Assembly: GCA_949051815.1 (NCBI GenBank)
Contig: CARQVR010000027.1
Location: forward strand, 1-41,573
DNA: 41,573 nt
Source: an uncultured Lachnospiraceae bacterium
Lineage (GTDB): Bacteria > Bacillota > Clostridia > Lachnospirales > Lachnospiraceae
Direction: 5' to 3'
The notes under the pieces are model-generated. The model was not told the DNA's origin, did not search any database, and was given only the letters and a program-made list of their open reading frames with translations. The position numbers and the translations under genes were made by a program. Numbering within the stretch: position 1 is the stretch's first letter; every line of letters begins with the position of its first letter. Shown piece after piece: positions 1-8,499 of this stretch.

Positions 1-55
1 ATAAAAATGGAGCCGTTGCTCCGGCAGATTATTCATCTACTTTTGCAACAGCCCC
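1..55. mobile_element. Probable right end of an insertion sequence
   Basis: Read inward from position 55 on the minus strand, the sequence begins GGGGCTGTTGCAAAAG, which looks like the terminal inverted repeat of several IS families. A GGAGC/GCTCC hairpin at 9-22 followed on the minus strand by a T-rich run would fit the terminator of a transposase lying outside the window. Neither the partner repeat nor the transposase is visible, so the family cannot be named. The call rests on pattern memory. Confidence 0.35.
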
Positions 56-167
56 ATTTCATAATAGCGAATAAAGAATGAGAGTGATATAATCAAAAAT
101 AAATACTTGTGGATTTAGAGCAGAAAGAATATAGAGAATTTATTATGCAGATAAGGAAATAAAGAAT

Positions 168-629
168 ATGGATAAGAATATTTGCGAAGAAATCAGGCTT
201 ATTGATAATATTTTACAAGCTGAGGATTTTATAAGATTACGCATACAAGCAGGATTTGTTGAGATACCGGTGGAGCATGCTCGAAAGGCTTTGCGAAACG
301 GTTTAATTAATGTTTCTGCCATATATAATGGCGAACTTGTTGGAATGGGGAGACTTGTTGGAGATGGTGCTATGTATTGGTATCTTCAAGAAATAATAAT
401 TTTGCCCCAATTTCAACGAAAAGGTATTGGTACAATGATTGTTAATCACTTAGTTGATTATGCAAGAGAAAATTCTGCTACTGGAAAATTTACAACAATC
501 GGAGGTGTTTCAGCCAAAGGAAAAGAACCATTTTACGAGAAAATAGGGTTTGAGGTTATCTCAAATGGGATTAAAAAGATGATAGAAATTAAACCATGTG
601 ATTTTTTACAGGAAGGCGGAAATCAATAA
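168..629 (+). CDS. GNAT-family N-acetyltransferase
   Basis: A 153-residue protein with the GNAT fold signature. The acetyl-CoA pyrophosphate-binding motif A is PQFQRKGIGTMI at about residues 84-95, after a beta-strand EIIIL, and the C-terminal part has the usual PFYEKIGFE segment. The family transfers an acetyl group from acetyl-CoA to an amine; the substrate cannot be read from the sequence. The length is normal for a stand-alone GNAT. The gene is AT-rich with AT-ending codons, unlike genes after 2.2 kb, and sits beside a probable IS end, so it looks acquired. Its 3' end overlaps a remnant reading frame that starts at 598. Confidence 0.85.
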   Translation: MDKNICEEIRLIDNILQAEDFIRLRIQAGFVEIPVEHARKALRNGLINVSAIYNGELVGMGRLVGDGAMYWYLQEIIILPQFQRKGIGTMIVNHLVDYARENSATGKFTTIGGVSAKGKEPFYEKIGFEVISNGIKKMIEIKPCDFLQEGGNQ

Positions 630-792
630 AAAATTGATTCTGCCTGATGTGTATGCTGGTAAGGAAACACCATATTATTATGTGGGCGAGGGAAATATGA
701 CTGTTTATATTTGTTTAGGAAATGAAAGCGTACCGGCGGATAACATTACGCTAAAACGCCTGCGTTCTCACCTGCATGGATTGAAATTTTAA
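630..792 (+). pseudogene. Remnant of an AlbA_2 (Schlafen-type) domain protein
   Basis: An open frame with the internal run YAGKETPYYY, then VYICLGNESVPAD and LKRLR, resembles the AlbA_2 domain of Schlafen-like/ATP-binding transcriptional regulators, in which a 'kPYY...yvRvGssSvpA' stretch is common. Only about 55 residues remain, out of 400 or more in the family. The nearest in-frame ATG (598) lies inside the acetyltransferase gene. I read it as a decayed fragment. The family match is from memory and should be treated as tentative. Confidence 0.45.
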
Positions 793-845
793 GTTCCAGC
801 GCAGAAGTAAATTCCACTGTGCTCTAAAGATGGAAGGGGGAATAT

Positions 846-1919
846 ATGAAAAAGAAATTAAAATTAAGTCTGGTCATTGTTATAACGTTATTGATTTTTA
901 TAACGTTTATAGTATTTGCTTTATTCAGGAATGAATTAAAAACTTTGGCATCTTTGAGACAAATTGATAACTATGGAATGTATCGGATGATTTATTGTGG
1001 CGATTATGGTTTTGACGATTTTTTGAAGCAAGGCGCTGCAAGCGATCAGGACATAGAAGAATTTGTTACGAAAAGATTATTGAAAGGCATTCCGATTAAA
1101 TTTAATGTTACGGATAGTGGATGTACTGCTTTTGTAACAAGAAATGAAAATGGAGATATTATTTTTGCCAGAAATTTTGATTTTACTTATGCACCATCCA
1201 TGCAGTTATATACGGATCCCCCTGATGGTTATTCGTCCGTATCCACTGTAAATTTATCTTTTGCAGGATATTCAGAAGATAATTTACCTGTCCAGGGCAT
1301 TCATTTTAATAATTTCCTGACGCTGGCTGCGCCTTATCTTCCGTTTGACGGAATGAATGAAAAAGGTGTGGCGATAGCTTTGCTTGCAGTTCCGGAAGCA
1401 CAAATTCAAAAGGACGAAAATAAGATAACGCTCAACACAACAACGGCTATAAGATTAGTTTTAGATCATGCGTCAAATGTTGATGAGGCAGTAGCGTTAT
1501 TAAAAGAATATAATATATATTTTTCAGGAGATATTTACTGCCATTATCTGATCGCAGACAGCACCGGAAAATCAGTGATTGCAGAATATTATGACAATGA
1601 TTTGCAGGTGATCGGAACGGATAAAGAGTATCAGGCCGCGTCTAATTTTATTGCATACAATGATTTGAATATTGGTGAAGGATATACGGAATTTGAAAGA
1701 TATGATAAAGTGATAAACAGAATAGAAGAGAGTGGCAATTCGCTCAATATAAATGATACGATCAACCTGCTGAATGATGTAGGAGTTTATGGAGAAGACG
1801 GCTCTGACAAATTACAATGGTCTGTCGTTTATAATCTGACAAACAGGTCAGGGAAATTATGGGCACACAGAAATGAAAATAATATGATGGATTTTGAATG
1901 CAGAATCAGGAAGAACTGA
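846..1919 (+). CDS. Linear amide C-N hydrolase (choloylglycine hydrolase/penicillin acylase family), membrane-anchored
   Basis: A 357-residue protein. Residues 7-27 form a hydrophobic signal anchor. The catalytic region begins at about residue 90 with SGCTAF, followed by GDIIFARNFDF, the pattern seen around the nucleophilic Cys of Ntn hydrolases of the choloylglycine hydrolase/acyl-transferase group (Cys93 here). The usual Cys is at the processed N-terminus; here it is internal after a membrane anchor, as in many Firmicute homologues. Later motifs include GMNEKGVAIALL and an Asn/Arg-rich C-terminus. The likely substrate is an amide such as a bile salt or N-acyl amino acid, acting outside the cell; this cannot be decided from sequence. 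A strong GGAAGGGGG site precedes the ATG. The base composition is AT-rich like the acetyltransferase. Confidence 0.8.
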   Translation: MKKKLKLSLVIVITLLIFITFIVFALFRNELKTLASLRQIDNYGMYRMIYCGDYGFDDFLKQGAASDQDIEEFVTKRLLKGIPIKFNVTDSGCTAFVTRNENGDIIFARNFDFTYAPSMQLYTDPPDGYSSVSTVNLSFAGYSEDNLPVQGIHFNNFLTLAAPYLPFDGMNEKGVAIALLAVPEAQIQKDENKITLNTTTAIRLVLDHASNVDEAVALLKEYNIYFSGDIYCHYLIADSTGKSVIAEYYDNDLQVIGTDKEYQAASNFIAYNDLNIGEGYTEFERYDKVINRIEESGNSLNINDTINLLNDVGVYGEDGSDKLQWSVVYNLTNRSGKLWAHRNENNMMDFECRIRKN

Positions 1920-1980
1920 TAGAGAGTATTGGAACAGGTATAGCAATCATTTCGCAGAAAACCTACAGTGAAATGAGAAT

Positions 1981-2180
1981 AGGCAATTGCGAAACTCTTT
2001 TAAGATTGCTGAATTTGCACAAATAGCATAATCAACGCAGACACGCTTTCGCTCCGTTCCAAACGCAACGGTACTAGGCTTGTAAAAACCTCGCCAAGTA
2101 CCGGCGTTTTCCAAGGGTCTGCTTATCATTATGCTATTTGTGCAATAAAAGTCGCGATTTGAAGAGTTTCGCAAATGCCT
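1981..2180. mobile_element. MITE-like palindromic element with long terminal inverted repeats
   Basis: The ends are inverted repeats: AGGCAATTGCGAAACTCTT at the left and its near-complement at 2162-2180. A second matching pair, TTGCACAAATAGCATAAT near 2014-2032 and its complement near 2130-2147, continues the dyad inward. The 10-bp direct repeat GAAATGAGAA flanks it (1970-1979 and 2182-2191) and could be a target-site duplication. No transposase is encoded. A related half-copy lies at 20991-21065. The element sits between the hydrolase gene and the XRE gene, and its right edge reaches the upstream region of the latter. Confidence 0.7.
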
Positions 2181-2217
2181 GGAAATGAGAAAAGGGAAAG
2201 GAGAGGGCGGGACATTT

Positions 2218-2532
2218 ATGTATCATGCGATTGATCAGATCCATACAGGCATCAAACTGAAAATGCTGATAAAGGCGTCGGGATACGAGGTGAAGGACAT
2301 TCAGGAGTATCTCTGTTTGTCATGTCCGCAGCCTGTGTACAGATGGTTTAAAGGGAAGATTTTACCGTCGGTGGAGCATTTATACGCATTGAGCCGGCTG
2401 CTGGATGTACATATGGAAGAGCTGCTGGTCGCGCAGGGACAAACTGTAGAGGACTGTGTGATTGACTGGATCAATGACGCCACGACTGTAAGAGCGGTTA
2501 CATATAAGCGGCGCATGCGGGAAGCGGCTTAG
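2218..2532 (+). CDS. XRE-family helix-turn-helix regulator
   Basis: A 104-residue small regulator from the ATG at 2218. An upstream in-frame ATG at 2185 would add 11 residues rich in Lys and Gly encoded by the Shine-Dalgarno stretch itself, so the later start is preferred. The helix-turn-helix covers about residues 12-65: KLKMLIKASGYEVKDIQEYL, then PQPVYRWFKGK as recognition helix and a SVEHLYALSRLLDVHMEELL tail, the classic XRE/cI layout. The C-terminal 35 residues are variable and basic. Its target is unknown. The MITE at 1981-2180 ends only 37 bp upstream, so the gene's promoter may have been supplied or changed by that insertion. Confidence 0.8.
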   Translation: MYHAIDQIHTGIKLKMLIKASGYEVKDIQEYLCLSCPQPVYRWFKGKILPSVEHLYALSRLLDVHMEELLVAQGQTVEDCVIDWINDATTVRAVTYKRRMREAA

Positions 2533-2621
2533 AGGGATTGGACTATCTGTCCAATGACAAATGACTTATTTCAGGGTATCCTCCTGTATATAGGGAAATA
2601 GGCGGGGAAGGGGGATAATCT

Positions 2622-3158
2622 ATGGGATACGACATTTATTTGAGAGACCCGGTGACGGGTAAAGCGGTGGATGTTCCGGGACATTTGATGGGCGGCGGAA
2701 TATATGCGGCGGATTACCACCCGGAAAAGGGGTTGTTTACCGCAGCATTTCAGACGAAAGCGCATGTGAATATTACTTATCAGTATGGGCGTTATTATTA
2801 TGAGGTCTATGAGGAGGAAGGAATCCGGGTGATTTATGGTTCATCCGGCTTTGACAGCATTTTGGTACTCAAAAAAATGATCGCGTTTCTACAGGAGAAA
2901 TACAGAAAAAGAGGGGAATGGGTGATCACGAAGAGGTGTCAGACCATATTTTATGACGAAAACGGCAGGGAGACGGCACCGGTCGTTTCTGCAGGTAACG
3001 GGATGAAACCGGTCAGAAGCGGGGAGGTGGAGATTGAAGTAAGTGAGGGCGATACGAGCGAATATTTGCTGGCAACTGCAGCGAATGCCATAAGACCGCT
3101 TTGCCAGCTTATCGCATTGGCTAAAATGAGACCTGACTGCATTTGGGACGGAGATTAA
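2622..3158 (+). CDS. Hypothetical protein
   Basis: A 178-residue protein of unknown function. It starts MGYDIYLRDP, a beginning I associate with small unannotated Firmicute proteins, and has an aromatic-rich middle (YQYGRYYYEVYEEEG) followed by a predicted helix with FDSILVLKKMIAFLQEKYRKRG. There is no signal peptide and no clear membrane segment. GGGGAAGGGGG lies 6 nt before the ATG. It stands alone between the XRE gene and the FapA-like gene. Confidence 0.6.
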   Translation: MGYDIYLRDPVTGKAVDVPGHLMGGGIYAADYHPEKGLFTAAFQTKAHVNITYQYGRYYYEVYEEEGIRVIYGSSGFDSILVLKKMIAFLQEKYRKRGEWVITKRCQTIFYDENGRETAPVVSAGNGMKPVRSGEVEIEVSEGDTSEYLLATAANAIRPLCQLIALAKMRPDCIWDGD

Positions 3159-3326
3159 AGCGCTGCCAAAGCGATGCGGCGTGACAGATGCGGGGGACAG
3201 CAGTGCACAGATGTTTTCTGATAAAGCAGTAGACTTTCATCCATGATTCTGATAAAATAGAATAATATATTAATCTCAGAAAGACAGCGGCATATATCTT
3301 GTGATTTTAAGGCGATCCCGGGATAT

Positions 3327-5534
3327 ATGCATTTCATTATGAATCAGGAAAGACTGGTAACGGCTATGGGCGATTTGGGTGGGGCAAAACAGCAGAAACT
3401 GCATTTTCCCATGATGGAAAATGACGAGTATCAGAAAGCGCAGCGACAGGAAATCAAACTCGGGAAAGAGGAAGGGTTGGATGTATCTATTTACTCCAAC
3501 CCCGAATTTAACTGGCTGCAGATGGAGCAGATCCGAATGGGGCTCAAGGATAAGGTGGATGCCTCTGTGTATGCCGATCCTGCTTACAATTACGAGACCA
3601 TGCGGCAGATCAGACTGTCTCTCTACTCGGCTATAGACCTGATTCCCTATCTGAAAAGGGGATTTGCGGATGACGATCTGGAGGAAATCCGGTTTGCGCT
3701 CATGAACCGGCTGCCGATTGACAAGTGGCTGCAGGATATGATGTGTGCGCCGCAGATCCATGAAATCAGGATCGGTCTGTGCGAGGATATTGATATCACG
3801 CCTTACGCCAATATCAAATATAACTGGATGCAGATGAAGGAGATTCGTCTCGGGCTTGAGAAAAAGCTGAATGTGTCGCTTTATACCAATCATCTGTTCA
3901 ACCATGCGCAGATGCGGGAGATCCGTCTTGGACTGGAGGCGGGGCTTGACGTCACATCCTACTGCAGTCTGGTTTACTCAGCCACAGACATGAAGGAGAA
4001 ACGGCAGGCGATTATCAACCGCAAGCGGGCAAGCGGCACGGCTGCCCCGGAGCCTGTGCAAAGCGTGGAGACGCAAAAGACGGTGGAGAGGGAACCGGCG
4101 AAAAATACGGATAAAGGAAAGAATGCCGTTTCGCAGGGCAAGAAAGAGAAAAGTTCTCTGGCAGCTTCCCTCCAGAAGAAAGAATTTTCCATAACTATAG
4201 AAGAAAACGGAAATAAAGCGTATGCCTATATTCCCTGGATTCCGGGCAATATCGTCACCGAAGAGGATATCTATAAAGATCTGGAGAGGCGTGAGATTGT
4301 TTTTGGCATCAAGGAAGATGCAATTGCCGATATGATTGACCGCAGAAGGCTGAATGAAAAAATTCTGATTGCCGAGGGAATCCCGGCCCAGAAAGGAAAA
4401 GACGGCTGGTTTGAATGGTTTGTCAGACTCGATCTGCCGCGTATTCCGGCACCGCTGCCGGACGGCGGGGTTGACTATGTCAATATAGAAGCGTTCGAGA
4501 TGGTGGACGAGGGCGAGAAGATTGCCTTTTATCATCGGGCGGAAACAGGTATCAGTGGCAAAAATATATATGGGGAAATGATTCATGCCGAGAATGGTAT
4601 GGAGCTGAAACCGTTAAGGGGAATCGGATTTGCGATTGAGCCGGACGGATGTACTTACACATCTAAAATGAACGGGAAATTTGAGTTTACGGCGGGACGT
4701 ATTCTGATTACCAATATGCTGGTTGTCCGTGAGGACGTGACTGCCGTGACCGGAAAGCTGGAGGTGGACGGTTCTGTCTATGTGGTGGGCAGTATCTATT
4801 CCGGCGGCTATGTCAAGGCAACCGGGGATATCATTGTCGAGCATAACGTGGAGACATGCAGACTGATCGCGGGTGGAAACGTTATGATCAAAACGGGAAG
4901 CTGTTCTAAGAACGACTGCTTTATTGATGCAGGCGGCGAAGTTTCCGGAAGCTTTTTTGAGGCTGCCAATATCCATGCAGGCGGCAACGTCAAGGCAAAT
5001 TACATTATGAACAGCAGCATTAAGACGATGGGCAGGGTGATCGTATCGGGAAGCAAGGGGATGCTTCTGGGCGGTACGGTCAGCGCAGTCAGAGGCGTGG
5101 AGACTTATAATCTGGGAAACAGACTGCACCTGAAAACCGTGCTTGACATCGGGCGCAACGAGTTGTACGAGCAGGCCCACGCGGAATATGAGAAAAAGCG
5201 GGAAAAACTCCTGAGCGATTTAAAAGCGCTGGAGCGGGAGTGGGGGAAAGTCGTACAGCTTGAGGAAGCGGGAAAAGAGGTGCCGGAGGAGATACAGCGT
5301 AAAATTTATGCGGCGATTGAGGTACAGGGACAGAAACTGGCAGAGATTGACGGTGAGGAGTCAAAATTAGCCAATCTGACAGGGCAGGCAGCCAAAGAAC
5401 CTGTCTGTGTCAGGGGCAGAGCCTATGAAGGCAGTGTGGTCATCATAAACGGGATCAAATATACACTGTCGGCGGAGGTGCGCAGGGTTCTTTTTAAACT
5501 TCGCAACAAACAGGTAGTGATGGTAGCTTTGTAA
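3327..5534 (+). CDS. FapA/DUF342-family protein with N-terminal repeat domain
   Basis: A 735-residue protein. Residues 30-230 hold six degenerate repeats of about 30-35 residues, each with a (Q/M)xxIRxGL core followed by xxDVSxYxxPxFN. A Lys/Glu-rich linker follows (about 230-275). From about 280 the protein has the FapA (flagellar assembly protein A/DUF342) architecture: a N-terminal segment ending near DGGVDYVN, a beta-helical core with spaced Gly residues (GSVYVVGSIYSGGYVKATGD) and a C-terminal coiled coil (LSDLKALEREWGKVVQLEEA). The function in the family is poorly defined and linked to motility or signalling. The start is uncertain: neither 3327 nor 3339 has a good ribosome-binding site. 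The neighbouring receiver/HD-GYP gene supports a signalling role. Confidence 0.75.
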   Translation: MHFIMNQERLVTAMGDLGGAKQQKLHFPMMENDEYQKAQRQEIKLGKEEGLDVSIYSNPEFNWLQMEQIRMGLKDKVDASVYADPAYNYETMRQIRLSLYSAIDLIPYLKRGFADDDLEEIRFALMNRLPIDKWLQDMMCAPQIHEIRIGLCEDIDITPYANIKYNWMQMKEIRLGLEKKLNVSLYTNHLFNHAQMREIRLGLEAGLDVTSYCSLVYSATDMKEKRQAIINRKRASGTAAPEPVQSVETQKTVEREPAKNTDKGKNAVSQGKKEKSSLAASLQKKEFSITIEENGNKAYAYIPWIPGNIVTEEDIYKDLERREIVFGIKEDAIADMIDRRRLNEKILIAEGIPAQKGKDGWFEWFVRLDLPRIPAPLPDGGVDYVNIEAFEMVDEGEKIAFYHRAETGISGKNIYGEMIHAENGMELKPLRGIGFAIEPDGCTYTSKMNGKFEFTAGRILITNMLVVREDVTAVTGKLEVDGSVYVVGSIYSGGYVKATGDIIVEHNVETCRLIAGGNVMIKTGSCSKNDCFIDAGGEVSGSFFEAANIHAGGNVKANYIMNSSIKTMGRVIVSGSKGMLLGGTVSAVRGVETYNLGNRLHLKTVLDIGRNELYEQAHAEYEKKREKLLSDLKALEREWGKVVQLEEAGKEVPEEIQRKIYAAIEVQGQKLAEIDGEESKLANLTGQAAKEPVCVRGRAYEGSVVIINGIKYTLSAEVRRVLFKLRNKQVVMVAL

Positions 5535-5618
5535 TGTGTGCGGACTGCACGGCAGATGGAACACGATGGGCAGCACAGCGCATTCTCTAAACAAGGAATG
5601 AGAAGGTACAGGTAAATT

Positions 5619-6719
5619 ATGAAACGTGATACCATTTTAATTTTTGAGGACAACGAAATTGACCGTGCAATTCTGGTCGGATTACTGCAGTCGGATTACA
5701 AGATTCTGGAGGCATCGAATGGCAAGGAAGGGATTGCGCTTCTAAATTCCCATTTTGCGTCTATTGCGATTGTCCTGCTCGACAATCTGATGCCACTGAT
5801 GGACGGTTTCACCGTGCTGGAAAATCTGAAGGAAAAAAATGTACTCAATAAGATTCCTTTTATTATGATCACCGGGGAAAGTTCGCCGGAGATGGAGAGA
5901 AAGGGCTACGAGTACGGTATCGTAAGCTATGTGAAGAAACCGTATCAGTCTGACGTAGTAAAACAGGTGGTGCAGAATGCCATTGGCTGGTTCCAGTATA
6001 AAATGCAGCTGGAAATGATGGTCAAAAAGCAGAACATCAGCATTCAGCAGCAGAACAGTGTGCTTCGCCAGCAGACGAAGAAGCTGAACCATGTAAACGA
6101 AATTCTGATTGATTCCCTGAGCAACCTTGTGGAGTTCAGAAATATGGAGTCAAAGCGGCATATCAAAAGGATACGGGAATATTCCATGTGTCTGGGCAAG
6201 AGCGTGATGAAGCTCTACCCGGAGTATGAGCTGACGCCGGAGAAGCTGGTGCAGATCGGATGGGCATCCTCTCTCCATGATATCGGGAAAATTGCCATTC
6301 CGGATTCAATTATTCTGAAACCGGCCAAGCTGACGGCGGATGAATTTGAGCTGATCAAATCGCACACGACGAAGGGTGCGGAGATCATCCAGCAGAGGGT
6401 GCGTCTGAACGACCGGGCAATCTACGATTATGCCTATGACATTGCGAGACACCACCATGAGAAATATGACGGGAAAGGCTATCCTGACGGGCTTAAGGGG
6501 GACGAGATCAGCATTGCGGCGCAGATCGTGTCGTTGGTGGATGTGTACGATGCGCTCACCTCGAAGCGGGTTTACAAAATAGCTTATGAATCGGATAAGG
6601 CATATCAGATGATACTGAACGGACACAGCGGAAACTTTTCCCCGAAACTGCTCAAGGCCTTTGCGGAAGTGAAGCCGAGCTTTGAACATCTGCTGGACAT
6701 GTACCGCGATGAGGAATGA
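5619..6719 (+). CDS. Response regulator with HD-GYP c-di-GMP phosphodiesterase domain
   Basis: A 366-residue protein. The receiver domain spans residues 1-120, with acidic pocket EDNE near residue 10, phospho-acceptor Asp55 in LLDNLMPLMDG, and Lys107 in the VKKPY loop. A Gln-rich coiled linker (125-160) leads to an HD-GYP domain: the first His181, the HD pair His220/Asp221 in SLHDIGK, His249, HHH at 278-280 and GKGYP at 285-289. HD-GYP enzymes linearise cyclic di-GMP; all canonical metal ligands seem present, so activity is expected. Phosphorylation by a sensor kinase probably controls it; no partner kinase is adjacent. An intrinsic terminator follows at 6739. Confidence 0.92.
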   Translation: MKRDTILIFEDNEIDRAILVGLLQSDYKILEASNGKEGIALLNSHFASIAIVLLDNLMPLMDGFTVLENLKEKNVLNKIPFIMITGESSPEMERKGYEYGIVSYVKKPYQSDVVKQVVQNAIGWFQYKMQLEMMVKKQNISIQQQNSVLRQQTKKLNHVNEILIDSLSNLVEFRNMESKRHIKRIREYSMCLGKSVMKLYPEYELTPEKLVQIGWASSLHDIGKIAIPDSIILKPAKLTADEFELIKSHTTKGAEIIQQRVRLNDRAIYDYAYDIARHHHEKYDGKGYPDGLKGDEISIAAQIVSLVDVYDALTSKRVYKIAYESDKAYQMILNGHSGNFSPKLLKAFAEVKPSFEHLLDMYRDEE

Positions 6720-6738
6720 ATCATATTGTATCTTTTAA

Positions 6739-6766
6739 ATCGAGTGCACAGGCACTCGATTTTTCA
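6739..6766 (+). terminator. Intrinsic terminator after the HD-GYP gene
   Basis: A 9-bp stem (ATCGAGTGC with GCACTCGAT) and a 4-nt loop are followed by TTTTC. It separates the signalling genes from the nucleoside importer. Confidence 0.85.
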
Positions 6767-6950
6767 CTTTATCAGGAAAGTGTGACAGCGTAAATTATTG
6801 AAGGAGAATGCGGAAGTATATATTTTTTATTTGTGCAGTCAGCGGAATGAGTTAACGGAATGAAAACAGGCCATTGCATTTCCGTCGCTGTAATGCTAAT
6901 ATAGATTCGTTACAAAAAACAGGAGATATAGTACGAAATGGAGGAGTTTC

Positions 6951-8171
6951 ATGAAAAAGAGAATGGTGACAGTAATGCTCGCGGCGGCAATGGCATGTTC
7001 CCTTGCGGCCTGTGGCGGCGGTGAGAAAGCAGCAGCGCCCGGGGCTGCGCCGGAGAGCACAGAGGAGGCGGCTCCCGCGGCGGATGCGGCAGAGACGGAA
7101 ACGGCCGGGGAGGAAGCGCCGGCAGCGGAAGGCGAGACGGCGGCAGGACTTAAGATTGCGATTGTATCAAGTCCGTCCGGTGTGGATGACGGTTCCTTTA
7201 ATCAGGACAATTACAATGGTATTCTTGCCTTTATTGAGAGCCATCCCGACAGCACGGTGACGCCCGTGCAGGAGACGACGGGTGACGTGGCGGCAGCCGT
7301 ACAGGCGGTGGCTGACATTGTGGCTGATTATGATGTGATTGTGTGCTGCGGATTCCAGTTTGCGGGCATCACGACGATTGCACAGGAAAACCCTGATGTG
7401 AAGTTTGTGCTGGTGGACGCTTTCCCTTCCGGGGAAGACGGAAGCGATGTGGAAGTGGACAATATCTACGCGATGCAGTTTGCGGAGCAGGAGTCCGGCT
7501 TCTTCGCGGGTATGGCGGCAGCGCTGGAGACGAAGTCCAATAAGGTGTCTGTGGTGAACGGCATCGCTTATCCCTCTAACGTGAATTACCAGTATGGTTT
7601 TGAGTGCGGCGTGAAGTATATCAATGATACGGAAGGAAAGTCTGTTGAGCTTGTGGAGCTTCCCTCCTACGCAGGCACGGATGTGACCGGCGCAGATGTG
7701 GGCGGCAACTATGTAGGTTCCTTTGCGGACGAGGCGACCGGCAAGGTAGTCGGCAACGCGCTGATCGCTGAGGGCGTGGACATCATCTTCGTGGCGGCGG
7801 GTGCATCCGGCAACGGCGTCCTCACAGCGGTGAAGGAAGCTGACGGCGTTTACTTTATCGGTTGTGACGTAGACCAGTACGATGACGGTGCAAACGGGGA
7901 TTCCAACGTGGTTCTCACCTCCGGGGTGAAAGTGATGCACCTGAACGTGGAGCGTGCGCTGAACGCAGTTGTGGACGGCAGTTTTAAGGGCGGAAACGTT
8001 ACGCTGCATGCGGACACGGATTCCACGGGATATATCAATACGGACGGCAGACATCAGCTCTCCGCTGACTCTGTTACAAAGTTAGACGCGGCGTATGAGC
8101 AGATCAAGAGCGGCGCGATTGTTCCGGCAGCAAACTTTAACGGTGTGACACCGGAGGATTTCAGTTGGTAG
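6951..8171 (+). CDS. nupN: BMP-family ABC transporter substrate-binding lipoprotein (nucleoside type)
   Basis: A 406-residue lipoprotein. The signal peptide ends in the lipobox LAAC (Cys21); an Ala/Glu/Pro-rich linker runs to about residue 65. The remainder is a PBP1/BMP fold: KIAIVSSPSGVDDGSFNQ near the start (the 'DxSFN' element of the family), DIVADYDVIVCCGFQF, and VDIIFVAAGASGNGVL with GCDVDQYDD near the C-terminus. BMP proteins bind nucleosides outside the membrane and deliver them to the NupOPQ-type importer, whose genes follow. A GGAGG sequence lies 6 nt before the ATG. I saw no purine riboswitch in the 231-bp upstream gap; that gap holds only a short imperfect hairpin near 6855-6885. 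Confidence 0.9.
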   Translation: MKKRMVTVMLAAAMACSLAACGGGEKAAAPGAAPESTEEAAPAADAAETETAGEEAPAAEGETAAGLKIAIVSSPSGVDDGSFNQDNYNGILAFIESHPDSTVTPVQETTGDVAAAVQAVADIVADYDVIVCCGFQFAGITTIAQENPDVKFVLVDAFPSGEDGSDVEVDNIYAMQFAEQESGFFAGMAAALETKSNKVSVVNGIAYPSNVNYQYGFECGVKYINDTEGKSVELVELPSYAGTDVTGADVGGNYVGSFADEATGKVVGNALIAEGVDIIFVAAGASGNGVLTAVKEADGVYFIGCDVDQYDDGANGDSNVVLTSGVKVMHLNVERALNAVVDGSFKGGNVTLHADTDSTGYINTDGRHQLSADSVTKLDAAYEQIKSGAIVPAANFNGVTPEDFSW

Positions 8172-8227
8172 GAAGCGGCGTTTTGTGCGCAGTCCGGCGC
8201 ACGGAAAACAGCATATAACGATGATCG

Positions 8228-8259
8228 GACTGCGGGAGTATTTCTCCCGCAGTCTTTCT
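8228..8259 (+). terminator. Intrinsic terminator after the BMP lipoprotein gene
   Basis: An 11-bp perfect stem (GACTGCGGGAG with CTCCCGCAGTC), a 5-nt loop and a TTTCT run. It probably causes partial termination, so that the binding protein is made in excess over the membrane components, a common arrangement for ABC importers. Confidence 0.85.
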
Positions 8260-8263
8260 GCGC

Positions 8264-8381
8264 GATAAGCAGAGTCAGAAGACGGCAGGAGCAAGATGCA
8301 TGCTTGCATGCAAGATTGCGCGTGACGGCTTATGACGAGCAACGCGAACGAAAGATGCGAAGCATCTTGAGTCTGCTTATC
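8264..8381. repeat. Complex inverted repeat between lipoprotein and ATPase genes
   Basis: The outer arms GATAAGCAGAGTC (8264-8276) and GAGTCTGCTTATC (8369-8381) pair with one mismatch. Inside are two more perfect hairpins: TGCATGC/GCATGCA (8297-8312) and AAGATGC/GCATCTT (8352-8368). No gene is visible. It may be a small palindromic repeat of the kind dispersed in Firmicute genomes, or a processed mRNA structure. It accounts for most of the 328-bp gap 8172-8499 together with the terminator and the promoter at 8425. Confidence 0.5.
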
Positions 8382-8424
8382 TGTAAAGTCAGAAAAACGA
8401 CAGATGCAGGCAGAAGTATATATC

Positions 8425-8453
8425 TTGCGGGATATGCGACTTTGCCTTATACT
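8425..8453 (+). promoter_or_regulatory. Candidate promoter for the nucleoside ABC genes
   Basis: TTGCGG, 17 nt, TATACT. It lies after the terminator at 8228 and 47 bp before the ATPase start, so the ATPase, permeases and kinase could be transcribed independently of the lipoprotein. Confidence 0.5.
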
Positions 8454-8499
8454 ATAAACAGATACGCGTTAGGTTGCAGAGAAGGGCAGGAGACCGCAT

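Noticed and set aside
1947..2174. Minus-strand frame of 75 codons
   Set aside because: It lies within the palindromic MITE-like element and has no protein-like features.
6770..6950. Possible purine riboswitch before the BMP gene
   Set aside because: No conserved purine-aptamer core could be matched; only a weak hairpin is present.
7167..8054. Minus-strand frame of 295 codons
   Set aside because: Shadow of the BMP lipoprotein gene.
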